DNA of 38,214 nucleotides from Pseudobdellovibrionaceae bacterium (GTDB lineage Bacteria > Bdellovibrionota > Bdellovibrionia > Bdellovibrionales > Bdellovibrionaceae), in contig CANFQX010000023.1 of assembly GCA_947449255.1 (NCBI GenBank), forward strand, positions 1 through 38,214, read 5' to 3'. A program made the position numbers and the translations under genes. Below the pieces are notes generated by a model. That model ran no database searches. It worked only from the letters and a program-made list of their open reading frames with translations, and had not been told where the DNA came from. Below are positions 16,306 through 23,422 of this stretch, in pieces. Within the stretch, counting starts at the first letter, position 1; the number at the start of each line of letters is the position of its first letter.

Positions 16306-18051
16306 ATTTTTAAGCCCCTGGGATGGAAGTTTTTTGCTGACCTTACGGAGCTGGTTAAAAAGTTCCTCTCGGTTGATTGGTTTTGTCAAATAGTTGTCAA
16401 ACCCAGCAGCATTAATTTTGTCGCGATCTTCTTTCATAGCTTGTGCTGTTAAGGCAAAAACAGGCCTAGAATAATGATTTGCTTTTAATTGATGGAGAGC
16501 CTCATAACCATCCATTTCAGGCATTTGGATATCCATCAGAACGACATCAAAGTCACCAAGCAAGGCCTTCATGACTCCCTCTCTTCCATTGCAGGCCTCT
16601 TCCACGATAGCGCCTTGTTTGGAAAGGATTTTATTCATCAACAGGACATTGTCTAAAACATCATCCACCACAAGAATTCGCATATCCTTCAGGAGTTCAT
16701 TTTGTGCACTCTTTTGCGAAATTTCTTGGGCATTGACTTGATATTTTTTCGAGCTCAGAGATTGATATATTTTATCTCTTGAAAATTTCTCTGTGTTTGC
16801 AGCCTTGCACGATCTCACGCTAAACCTGATAACAAAGACCGAGCCGTGTTCTGCCTCGTTCTGTTGATGCTGAATGAACCCACCCATAGCTTCCATCAAT
16901 TGCAGGGACAAAGCCAAGCCCAGTCCTGTTCCGCCATACCGTCTTGTTGTTGAACAGTCAGCCTGCATAAAGGGCCTAAAAATTCTTTGTCGCTGCTCTT
17001 CGGAAATCCCACAACCCGAATCTATGATATGAATCTCAATATTATCTTTGAGACCTGTCGCGCTCGTTCGGAACACTTGAACACTGATACCACCGGTCTC
17101 GGTGAATTTGACTGCATTGCCAATAATATTAATCAAAACTTGGCGCAGGCGCACGGGGTCCGATTCAATATAAGTCGGAACATCTGCGCCGAACTCATAG
17201 CGCAAGGTTAGATTTTTTTTGCGAATCTCCTGACTGAACAGCTGAATGACATCATCCATCAGTTCCAGAAATGAAAATTTAATATTTTCTAATTCTATTC
17301 GGCCTGCTTCAACTTTTGCAATATCAAGGATATCATCAATAATTCGTGATAACTGTCGACCATTTCGCTCAATCACTTCGGCAAGAGCCAATCGATCTTT
17401 ATCTGAAATAAGGGGCTCACGCAAAATAGTTGCAAAGCCAACAATTGCACTCAGGGGAGTCCTGATCTCGTGACTCATATTTGCTAAAAAAGCACTCTTG
17501 GCTTGGTTGGCTTTTTCGGCTTCCAGTCTTGCCGACTCAGCCTCTCTCAACGCCTGATTCATGCCATTTCTAGTCAGAGTCAAGGCCTCTGTGTGCACCT
17601 GTAAATCTTTAGTTAATTCTTGAAGACTGACGTTCTGATTTACAAACTTAAAGTTTCTTCTTTCATTCTCAAGCAAACCAGAAAGAGACAATGCAAAATC
17701 CTTGAAATTATTGAGAATGGCCAAAGTTTCAAGATTGGCTTCAAAGAGCACCCACACAGAAGTACCAAAGAGCTTTCCAGTCACTTTGGTGAGCTGTCCC
17801 TCGCGATTGCAGGGCAACTCTCCCGTAGCCCATCCATCAAGCTCACATTTTGCCAAAAAAATTCGCCAATGCTTCGTCCCCCACAAAGTTTGAGGAAAGC
17901 CAATAGCCGGCAACAAAGCCTTGATGTCGGCATCAAAATCAAAAATGACTAAGTTCTTTGCCTTAAGGGATTCAGCCAATTCCCTTGCGCCAACTTGACG
18001 TGTTTCAGGTGTGATTAATTTTGAAAAAAGTTTTAAATCTATTTGCGGCAA
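16252..18051 (-). CDS. Soluble hybrid histidine kinase with C-terminal receiver domain
   Basis: 599 residues with no membrane segment. Residues about 1-135 are an unassigned sensory region (includes WRIFLAKCELDGWATGELP, GAF-like in feel). A coiled coil (NQALREAESARLEAEKANQA) leads to the HisKA domain with phospho-acceptor His194 in NMSHEIRTPLSAIVG. The ATPase domain follows (N box NIIGNAVKFTETG, G boxes IIDSGCGIS and YGGTGLGLALS). The receiver domain begins MRILVVDDVLDN, with phospho-acceptor Asp507 in VVLMDIQMPEMDG and the conserved Lys in LTKPIN. The start is TTG, supported by AGGTGAGG upstream. It lies seven bases after the stop of a 42-codon gene and shares its promoter. No response regulator gene is adjacent. 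Confidence 0.92.
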   Translation of the reverse strand: MPQIDLKLFSKLITPETRQVGARELAESLKAKNLVIFDFDADIKALLPAIGFPQTLWGTKHWRIFLAKCELDGWATGELPCNREGQLTKVTGKLFGTSVWVLFEANLETLAILNNFKDFALSLSGLLENERRNFKFVNQNVSLQELTKDLQVHTEALTLTRNGMNQALREAESARLEAEKANQAKSAFLANMSHEIRTPLSAIVGFATILREPLISDKDRLALAEVIERNGRQLSRIIDDILDIAKVEAGRIELENIKFSFLELMDDVIQLFSQEIRKKNLTLRYEFGADVPTYIESDPVRLRQVLINIIGNAVKFTETGGISVQVFRTSATGLKDNIEIHIIDSGCGISEEQRQRIFRPFMQADCSTTRRYGGTGLGLALSLQLMEAMGGFIQHQQNEAEHGSVFVIRFSVRSCKAANTEKFSRDKIYQSLSSKKYQVNAQEISQKSAQNELLKDMRILVVDDVLDNVLLMNKILSKQGAIVEEACNGREGVMKALLGDFDVVLMDIQMPEMDGYEALHQLKANHYSRPVFALTAQAMKEDRDKINAAGFDNYLTKPINREELFNQLRKVSKKLPSQGLKNSSAVQSSNVSNTNAINH

Positions 18052-18058
18052 GCCTCAC

Positions 18059-18187
18059 CTACAGAAGCAGAGAGGTTACGGTTGTGCGGTTGTAACAACC
18101 ACCGAATTGACAGTCGACTGTGCCAATTTGTTTTCCTGCTTGAATGAGATGATCTAGCGAAGTGATCGCAATAGCTGATTTGTTCAT
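18059..18187 (-). CDS. 42-residue peptide gene upstream of the histidine kinase
   Basis: ATG at 18187 to TAG at 18059 on the minus strand. AGGA lies about six bases before the ATG. The product begins MNKSAIAITSLDHLIQAGKQ and ends in GTVDCQFGGCYNRTTVTSLL plus one Leu; it has no signal peptide or membrane segment. It contains one cysteine pair (CQFGGC). A near-consensus promoter lies about 50 bases upstream, and the histidine kinase start codon is seven bases after its stop, so both should be on one transcript. Its role could be a kinase ligand or regulator, a signalling or modified peptide precursor, or merely a leader peptide controlling kinase translation. Coding status rests on the ribosome-binding site, promoter and spacing. 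Confidence 0.6.
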   Translation of the reverse strand: MNKSAIAITSLDHLIQAGKQIGTVDCQFGGCYNRTTVTSLLL

Positions 18188-18234
18188 ATTTTTTCCTGAT
18201 CAAAAAAAATGGCTTAGATGTGTTTGGGCGAGGA

Positions 18235-18263
18235 CCTATACAATCTTAGGATGACCGAGTCAA
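18235..18263 (-). promoter_or_regulatory. Near-consensus sigma-70-type promoter for the peptide-kinase operon
   Basis: On the minus strand TTGACT (18263-18258) is followed after exactly 17 bases by TATAGG (18240-18235). The predicted transcript starts near 18228 and gives a leader of about 40 bases to the ATG of the 42-residue peptide. This is the clearest promoter in the window. The rest of the divergent gap to 18486 shows no gene. Confidence 0.65.
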
Positions 18264-18486
18264 AATCAAACAAACACTATTTCATCAATGTAATATCCAA
18301 GCTTGATTTTACGGCCGCTTGATGAGGCTGTCTAGAGACTTTACAAAACTAAAAGATTTACAACCCATAGAAGCAACTGTGACTTGTGATTCCCTCTGAA
18401 AGAAAATCGGCTTAAAAGGGCGGATCATGAATTGTTCTCTTATTCGGTTCGAAATTGAGGCCTCAAATGGCCGTAAGGATATTATT

Positions 18487-19014
18487 ATGAAAATCAAGAA
18501 CACATCTTTGAGCACAAAAATCGCTCTGCTTCTTCTTTTGATGGTCGGCTCAAAAGCTCTGGCTGCAGAAATTTGTCCTGACCTGTCGGGAACATATATG
18601 GCTGAAATTGGTCATTGCGATAACCTTTCTGCTTTAGTGCCCGCACCAGCAGATAAAGCAGGACTTAAAGACAACTCCATTTCATTTTACAATCTCTATG
18701 GCCAGGGAACGGCCCTTCCTCTGACCTTTAAACAGGATGGATGTAAAACATTGGTTGTTGTTCGACCCGTAGGACCCTATGAGCAGTCAAAAATATTTCG
18801 TATCGACCTTTCCAATGCTAAAATCTTTAACAACACGATCCAAAAGTCCTATCAAGAATCCAACAGAGGTTCCGCCATTCAGACTTTTTGGAGCCTCGAT
18901 CAGCTGACAAATGGAGACATCCAATTTGACAGTATTTTTCAGATGAACTCTCCAAGTGTAAACAAAAAAAATTCAGCTTCATGTTTGCTTAAAAAGCGGA
19001 CCCCAACTCAATAG
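18487..19014 (+). CDS. Secreted protein of unknown function
   Basis: 175 residues from the ATG at 18487, chosen because AAGGAT precedes it and because it starts directly at a signal peptide (KIALLLLLMVGSKALA, cut after ALA); an in-frame ATG 60 bases upstream would bury the signal. The mature protein begins AEICPDLSGTYMAEIGHCD and has four cysteines. The opening C-P-D-L-S-G-T-Y resembles small periplasmic proteins with a lipocalin-like beta fold, but no family is recognised. It stands alone, divergent from the peptide-kinase operon and 200 bases before kup. Confidence 0.75.
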   Translation: MKIKNTSLSTKIALLLLLMVGSKALAAEICPDLSGTYMAEIGHCDNLSALVPAPADKAGLKDNSISFYNLYGQGTALPLTFKQDGCKTLVVVRPVGPYEQSKIFRIDLSNAKIFNNTIQKSYQESNRGSAIQTFWSLDQLTNGDIQFDSIFQMNSPSVNKKNSASCLLKKRTPTQ

Positions 19015-19214
19015 GGATCTTGCTGCCGAACACTTCTCCAAGATTTCCACCAGAAAAAATGCCTAAAAACCGTGCTTTCTAGGCTCAATAATCGTGTGAA
19101 ATGAGCCAACAAAGTCACATTTCTTTTGGATTTTGGCTAAAATCCAATGTATTGTCTGCGCTGACTCGCCATCTTTTCAATGCATGGCAGCGTCAAAATC
19201 TATTAAGGAACCCC

Positions 19215-21086
19215 ATGCAAACTGAAACTCAGCAAAGCACTCATTCGTCACAACTTGCTCTGACAATTGCAGCCCTTGGAGTCGTCTTTGGCGATATTGG
19301 AACGAGTCCACTCTACTCTTTAAAAGAGTCTTTCCATCACTCTCATAACATAAGCCTCGATGCCACTTCCATCTTTGGTGTTTTATCATTGATCTTTTGG
19401 TCGCTCATTATTGTTATCAGTTTTAAATATGTTTTTTTTATTTTAAAAGCTGACAACAAGGGTGAAGGTGGAATTCTTGCTCTGACGAATTTGGTGACCA
19501 AAAACGGTCGTAAAAGCAAGCTCTTGATCTTTGGTTTATTTGGTACAGCCTTGCTCTATGGCGATGGCATGATCACACCCGCCATTTCGGTCCTGTCCGC
19601 AGTGGAAGGTCTTTCGCTGATTACACCAGTTTTTGATCCTTATATCATCCCGATCACTATTTTTATTCTTGTTTTGCTTTTTTCAATTCAAAGATTTGGA
19701 ACATCCCTTGTCGGTAAAGTCTTTGGGCCGATTACTTTTGTTTGGTTTATGGTCCTAGGAGCTTTGGGTATTTATAATATTTTAAAGTATCCAGAAATTA
19801 TTGCCGCCGCAAATCCATACTATGCCGTGCAATTTTTCATCGCCAACTCTTGGAATGGTTTTTTAGTTTTAGGCTCTGTCTTTTTGGTCATCACTGGAGG
19901 CGAAGCCCTTTACTCGGACTTGGGACATTTCGGCAGAAGACCAATCACAAAAGCTTGGTTTAGCATTGTACTGCCTTGCCTGATCATCAATTACTTCGGA
20001 CAAGGGGCCTTGCTTCTTAAAAATCCAGAAGCAGTTAGAAATCCTTTTTTCTTGATGGCTCCAAACTGGGCCCTGACCCCTTTGGTTATACTGGCTACAT
20101 TTGCAACGGTCATTGCTTCGCAAGCCCTGATTACGGGCGTTTTTTCTCTTACTTTGCAGGCCGTTCAATCGCGATTCATTTCTAGGGTGCGAATTGTGCA
20201 TACTTCTGAGCATGAACGTGGACAAATCTATATTCGTTTCATGAACAATTTTTTAATGATTTCCTGTGTTCTGTTAGTTCTGACCTTTAAAACCTCGAGT
20301 GCACTAGCCTCTGCCTATGGTATCGCCGTGACCATGACGATGGGAATCACCACTCTGCTTTTCTATTATTATTTAAAAAGTGTCATGAAGTGGAAAAAAA
20401 TAAATGCCTTTCTGCTTTGCGGACTTTTCCTAATTATAGACACCGCATTTTTCGGCGCTAATGTCCTAAAAATTATGGATGGTGGATGGGTTCCCATAGC
20501 CATCTCTATTGCCATTGTGACTTTGATGACAACATGGCGAAAAGGTCGCTACATTCTGGAACTTCGACTGTTCCATAAAACGATTCCCTTAGAAAAATTC
20601 ATCAACAAACTGCAATCTGAACCTCATCATGTTGCACCAGGGACCGCCATTTATCTCAATGGTAATATTGAAAAAACGCCCTATGCCCTTTTTCATACCT
20701 ATCAACATTTTAAAACCATCCACGAGCGCTTGATTTTCTTGTCGGTTGTAACCAAAGAAATACCCTTTGTCTCTTCAAAGGAACAAATACGAGTTGTAAA
20801 ACTGCACGACAATGTCTACGCAGTCACAGTGAACTTTGGCTATCTCGAATCCCAAGATGTGCCAAAAGCGATAGATAAAATCAAACTTGATGAATATGTG
20901 ATAAATGCGGATGAAATGCTTTACTTCCTGGGCAAAGAAAAAATATTTGCCACCAAATTAGTTGGAATGGCCCTATGGCGAGAAAAGATTTTTGCATTTT
21001 TAAATCACAATGCGCTGGATGCCACTCGCCACTTCAATTTGCCACCTAAACAGGTGACAGAGATTGGTGTTCAGGTAGAAATTTAA
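19215..21086 (+). CDS. kup: Kup low-affinity potassium transporter
   Basis: 623 residues from the ATG at 19215, the same length as E. coli Kup (622). AAGGA lies five bases before this ATG; an upstream in-frame ATG at 19101 has no ribosome-binding site. Family motifs are ALGVVFGDIGTSPLYSLKES at the first membrane helix, DNKGEGGILAL in the first loop, GDGMITPAISVLSAVEGL, GGEALYSDLGHFGRRPI and NYFGQGALLL. About twelve membrane helices are followed by a cytoplasmic C-terminal domain from about residue 455. It imports K+ coupled to protons. The 200-base upstream gap (19015-19214) shows no gene and no convincing promoter or riboswitch. Confidence 0.95.
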   Translation: MQTETQQSTHSSQLALTIAALGVVFGDIGTSPLYSLKESFHHSHNISLDATSIFGVLSLIFWSLIIVISFKYVFFILKADNKGEGGILALTNLVTKNGRKSKLLIFGLFGTALLYGDGMITPAISVLSAVEGLSLITPVFDPYIIPITIFILVLLFSIQRFGTSLVGKVFGPITFVWFMVLGALGIYNILKYPEIIAAANPYYAVQFFIANSWNGFLVLGSVFLVITGGEALYSDLGHFGRRPITKAWFSIVLPCLIINYFGQGALLLKNPEAVRNPFFLMAPNWALTPLVILATFATVIASQALITGVFSLTLQAVQSRFISRVRIVHTSEHERGQIYIRFMNNFLMISCVLLVLTFKTSSALASAYGIAVTMTMGITTLLFYYYLKSVMKWKKINAFLLCGLFLIIDTAFFGANVLKIMDGGWVPIAISIAIVTLMTTWRKGRYILELRLFHKTIPLEKFINKLQSEPHHVAPGTAIYLNGNIEKTPYALFHTYQHFKTIHERLIFLSVVTKEIPFVSSKEQIRVVKLHDNVYAVTVNFGYLESQDVPKAIDKIKLDEYVINADEMLYFLGKEKIFATKLVGMALWREKIFAFLNHNALDATRHFNLPPKQVTEIGVQVEI

Positions 21087-21093
21087 TTTGCAC

Positions 21094-21119
21094 CCCTGGT
21101 CTATTTTAAAAATCCAGGG
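21094..21119. terminator. Possible shared hairpin between convergent genes
   Basis: CCCTGG (21094-21099) pairs with CCAGGG (21114-21119); the 14-base interval can pair further through ATTTT/AAAAT. It sits between the kup stop and the end of the convergent phospholipase-like gene, overlapping the latter's last codons. There is no strong T tract on either side, so termination is likely weak. Confidence 0.35.
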
Positions 21120-21604
21120 AAATTTCTTTTAATAAATTCTTCAACTAAAGCTTGATCCACCGTTGTTTTTCTGAGCTGCTCCATCACATAGACGGACTCG
21201 TCGTGATCAAGTTTCGCAGATCCTCTCGCCACTTCCCAACCCCAGCCCCAATGGGTTGGATGCTTCACTGGGGAATAGCGTCCCATTTCAACGCCACGAT
21301 AGATGATATGACCCCACAAGGCTCCAGCCACACTTTTTACACAGGCCCCTAATTGCAGGTTGGCCTGATGTGCGTCTTCTCTGTCCCCACCAAACCAATA
21401 TCTGAGGTCATGCTCTACACAGCAATGGCGCCACAAGCCGGGCTTTGATGGGGGCCCATCGATAAAGAGCGTGCATCCATCTGTATAAAATGGTTTTAGG
21501 GAGTTGAGTAAGTGATCCCCTTCATGGGACCATCCCTTGGGAACAAAGGACAATGCCGAAGTCAAAAAAATATAAAGTCCAAGCCAAAAAGTTTTTTTAT
21601 TCAT
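21101..21604 (-). CDS. Secreted phospholipase A2-like protein
   Basis: 167 residues; AAGGA lies seven bases before the ATG. A signal peptide (FWLGLYIFLTSALSFVPKGW) precedes DGCTLFIDGPPSKPG and then HCCVEHDLRYWFGG, which matches the phospholipase A2 core CC-x(2)-HD with catalytic His65 and Asp66. The following helix DAHQANLQLGACV carries the Asp and Cys expected in the second active-site helix. Bacterial proteins of this shape are small secreted lipases. It is expected in the periplasm or outside the cell, cutting phospholipid sn-2 esters. The calcium-loop glycines are only partly visible. It is convergent with kup and divergent from the next secreted protein. Confidence 0.72.
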   Translation of the reverse strand: MNKKTFWLGLYIFLTSALSFVPKGWSHEGDHLLNSLKPFYTDGCTLFIDGPPSKPGLWRHCCVEHDLRYWFGGDREDAHQANLQLGACVKSVAGALWGHIIYRGVEMGRYSPVKHPTHWGWGWEVARGSAKLDHDESVYVMEQLRKTTVDQALVEEFIKRNFPGFLK

Positions 21605-21762
21605 TCTTGCATCCTTTAAATCCTATAATTTGACATTTTTTGGGCTTTTAGTGTTAATCATCTGCACTCGACTCCAATTATCTTAAACCTGTCATTGAAA
21701 AAATTCATTTCAAAAATATTTGTGTCCATTTAAAATCCAATGTCCCTATGAAAGGACTTTCC

Positions 21763-22344
21763 ATGAAAACCAGTAAAGTAGTTACTTGTAGTTATGTTTC
21801 TCTTACTAAAAAGTTTTTACTTACAGCACTTTTGATTTTTACAGCTCATGCACAGGCTGACAATTCAAACACAACAGGCCAAGACTTGTTGTCCTCTATT
21901 TCTGGAACGTGGCATTCTGTGAATGGTTACGTCCTGAATTACAACGGCAGTGTTTGTTACACGACTCAAGGTTTTTACTTGAATAGCAATGGTTCAGATT
22001 CAGCCAACTTTTCTTATTCATTCAGTTGTTCAACGGGCTACCAAGGCCAAATGCAAGGTCTGGATTTTAACCCAAAATTTGGCAATTATCAAAATGGCTA
22101 CAATACAATTTTTAGCCAATTTATTTATAATAACAATCAGCAGGTTGGTCTTGAACGTAAGATGACAACAACTTGGGGTTTTGGGAGTATGATCAATTTT
22201 CAATATCAAACAGTGCGAATCACTGTTTCAAAACGCGATTCAGTGGGCCGGCCCGAACAACTTTCTTTTGAAGTGAACAATTCCCAATCCAATGTTCAAA
22301 ATGGACAAGCGACAATTTACCATCTTGAACTTATACGGAATTAA
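21763..22344 (+). CDS. Secreted protein of unknown function
   Basis: 193 residues from the ATG at 21763, which has AGGA six bases upstream; an in-frame ATG 15 bases earlier overlaps that site. A signal peptide (FLLTALLIFTAHAQA) leads to a Gln/Asn/Ser/Tyr-rich, almost uncharged mature protein. SISGTWHSVNGYVLNYNG near the start and repeated strand patterns suggest a lipocalin-like beta barrel. Two cysteines (GSVCYTT and FSCSTG) may pair. The family is not recognised. It ends 18 bases before the 3' end of the convergent tRNA gene. Confidence 0.75.
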   Translation: MKTSKVVTCSYVSLTKKFLLTALLIFTAHAQADNSNTTGQDLLSSISGTWHSVNGYVLNYNGSVCYTTQGFYLNSNGSDSANFSYSFSCSTGYQGQMQGLDFNPKFGNYQNGYNTIFSQFIYNNNQQVGLERKMTTTWGFGSMINFQYQTVRITVSKRDSVGRPEQLSFEVNNSQSNVQNGQATIYHLELIRN

Positions 22345-22355
22345 TTCTGCTAAAT

Positions 22356-22362
22356 AAAAAAA
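22356..22362 (-). terminator. T7 run directly after tRNA-Pro
   Basis: Seven Ts on the minus strand follow the encoded CCA end of the tRNA with no gap. Together with the tRNA acceptor and T stems this probably acts as the terminator of the pheS-pheT-ihfA-merR-tRNA transcript or of the tRNA alone. Confidence 0.5.
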
Positions 22363-22439
22363 TGGTCTGCGCGACTGGATTTGAACCAGCGACCTCTTGC
22401 ACCCCAAGCAAGTGCTCTACCAAGCTGAGCCACGCGCAG
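22363..22439 (-). tRNA. tRNA-Pro (anticodon GGG)
   Basis: A complete 77-base cloverleaf with encoded CCA. Acceptor CTGCGCG pairs with CGCGCAG over seven bases, with C1-G72 and discriminator A73 as expected for proline tRNA. The D arm is GCTC/GAGC, the anticodon stem CTTGC/GCAAG with loop TTGGGGT (anticodon at 22403-22405), the variable loop is five bases, and the T loop is TTCAAAT. It follows merR, an order (ihfA, merR, tRNA-Pro) also seen in other Proteobacteria. Confidence 0.95.
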
Positions 22440-22467
22440 AGATTGTGAAATTTCTAAGACTTACTCA

Positions 22468-23010
22468 CTATAAAAATAAATTGCGAACCTGTCTAATATC
22501 AAGAACTAATTGTCCGACCGCCTCATTTAAACTCTCAAACTTATTTTGAATTTGAGTTCGATCTTTTTCTTTGCGGACTTGGGACTTGAGTTCTTTCATT
22601 GCGTTTCTTGCGCCCTCAATTGAAAAGCGATCGCGATGCAAAAGTTTTCGAATGAGCAGTGCATTTTCAACGTCCCGGCGATGATACATCCGTTGATTGT
22701 TCACCGCTTTTTTTGGGGAAAGAATTTCAAACTCTGTTTCCCAATACCTGAGCACATACTGTTTGATACCAAGAATTTCAGCCACATCACCAATTTTAAA
22801 AGCCATTCTGTCTGGAATTAAACTGATTTCTTCGAGCAGTTTGGCATCACATAAAAGCGAAGTAAGAGGTGCTTGAGGTCTAAAAGTTTCACTTAGACGA
22901 GTTTCATCTAGATGAATTCCATCTAAGCCAGCCCCCTCTAGCTCTACCACCGCGCTATTTGTGTTTGGCAGGCTTACTTGGTTTGCCGTAGTCGTCGTCA
23001 TCGTCGTCAT
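22468..23010 (-). CDS. MerR-family transcriptional regulator
   Basis: 180 residues from the ATG at 23010, preceded by AAGGA five bases away; in-frame ATGs at 23013, 23016 and 23043 are possible. The first about 65 residues are polar and non-conserved. A MerR winged helix-turn-helix follows: FKIGDVAEILGIKQYVLRYW, then the wing NNQRMYHRRDVENALLIRKL. The C-terminal coiled coil (MKELKSQVRKEKDRTQIQNK) should dimerise; no metal- or drug-binding cysteines are seen. The start lies inside the ihfA gene, overlapping by 56 bases within the codons for the IHF polyaspartate tail, so the two are translationally linked. A MerR gene after ihfA and before tRNA-Pro is conserved in several Proteobacteria. Its targets are unknown. 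Confidence 0.88.
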   Translation of the reverse strand: MTTMTTTTANQVSLPNTNSAVVELEGAGLDGIHLDETRLSETFRPQAPLTSLLCDAKLLEEISLIPDRMAFKIGDVAEILGIKQYVLRYWETEFEILSPKKAVNNQRMYHRRDVENALLIRKLLHRDRFSIEGARNAMKELKSQVRKEKDRTQIQNKFESLNEAVGQLVLDIRQVRNLFL

Positions 23011-23341
23011 CATCATCCTTGAGGTGGGCGTACTCTTCACCATTCAACATAGCCTTCAAAACCTGCGATGGTCGGAAGGTCAGCACTCGACGTGCGGAAA
23101 TTTTAATTTGTTCGCCTGTTTGTGGATTGCGACCAATGCGTTCATTTTTACCACGAACGACAAAGTTTCCAAAGCCAGAGATTTTTACCTTTTCACCATT
23201 CTGCAAAACTTGCTTCAAGGTATCAAAGCAAAGCTCAACAAGCTCAGAGGCTTCTTTTTTTGAGAACCCGATTTTTTCATAAACTTTCTCGATAATATCA
23301 GCTTTAGTCACTGTTGATTTACCTAAGTTTTGGCCCGCCAT
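22955..23341 (-). CDS. ihfA: Integration host factor alpha subunit with polyaspartate tail
   Basis: 128 residues against about 99 in E. coli. The N-terminal helices contain TKADIIEKVYEKIGFSKKEA; the DNA-binding arm is GKNERIGRNPQTGEQIKISA with the intercalating proline Pro73, then RRVLTFRPSQVLK. After the normal end the protein continues with nine consecutive aspartates (codons 22991-23017) and a basic end YGKPSKPAKHK. The tail is not part of the canonical fold. The position after pheT matches the enterobacterial pheS-pheT-ihfA order, which favours alpha over HU. AAGGAT lies just before the ATG. The protein should bend DNA as a heterodimer with IHF-beta, which is encoded elsewhere. Confidence 0.93.
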   Translation of the reverse strand: MAGQNLGKSTVTKADIIEKVYEKIGFSKKEASELVELCFDTLKQVLQNGEKVKISGFGNFVVRGKNERIGRNPQTGEQIKISARRVLTFRPSQVLKAMLNGEEYAHLKDDDDDDDDDYGKPSKPAKHK

Positions 23342-23422
23342 AGTGATCCTTCACGTTAACAAGTTAAAAAGCCCAATTCGAACAATAAAATCTATTTTCT
23401 CATTCAAAAGAAATTAAAAAAT

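Noticed and set aside
18110-18121. 12-base palindrome ACAGTCGACTGT inside the 42-codon peptide gene as an operator
   Set aside because: It lies downstream of the start codon in coding sequence and is short enough to occur by chance.
19015-19214. Riboswitch (such as c-di-AMP sensing) before kup
   Set aside because: No conserved riboswitch core or terminator-antiterminator pair could be seen.
23011-23043. Upstream ATG starts for merR (23043, 23016, 23013)
   Set aside because: The ATG at 23010 has AAGGA at a better distance; the earlier starts add residues that are only an alternative reading of ihfA. They are not excluded.
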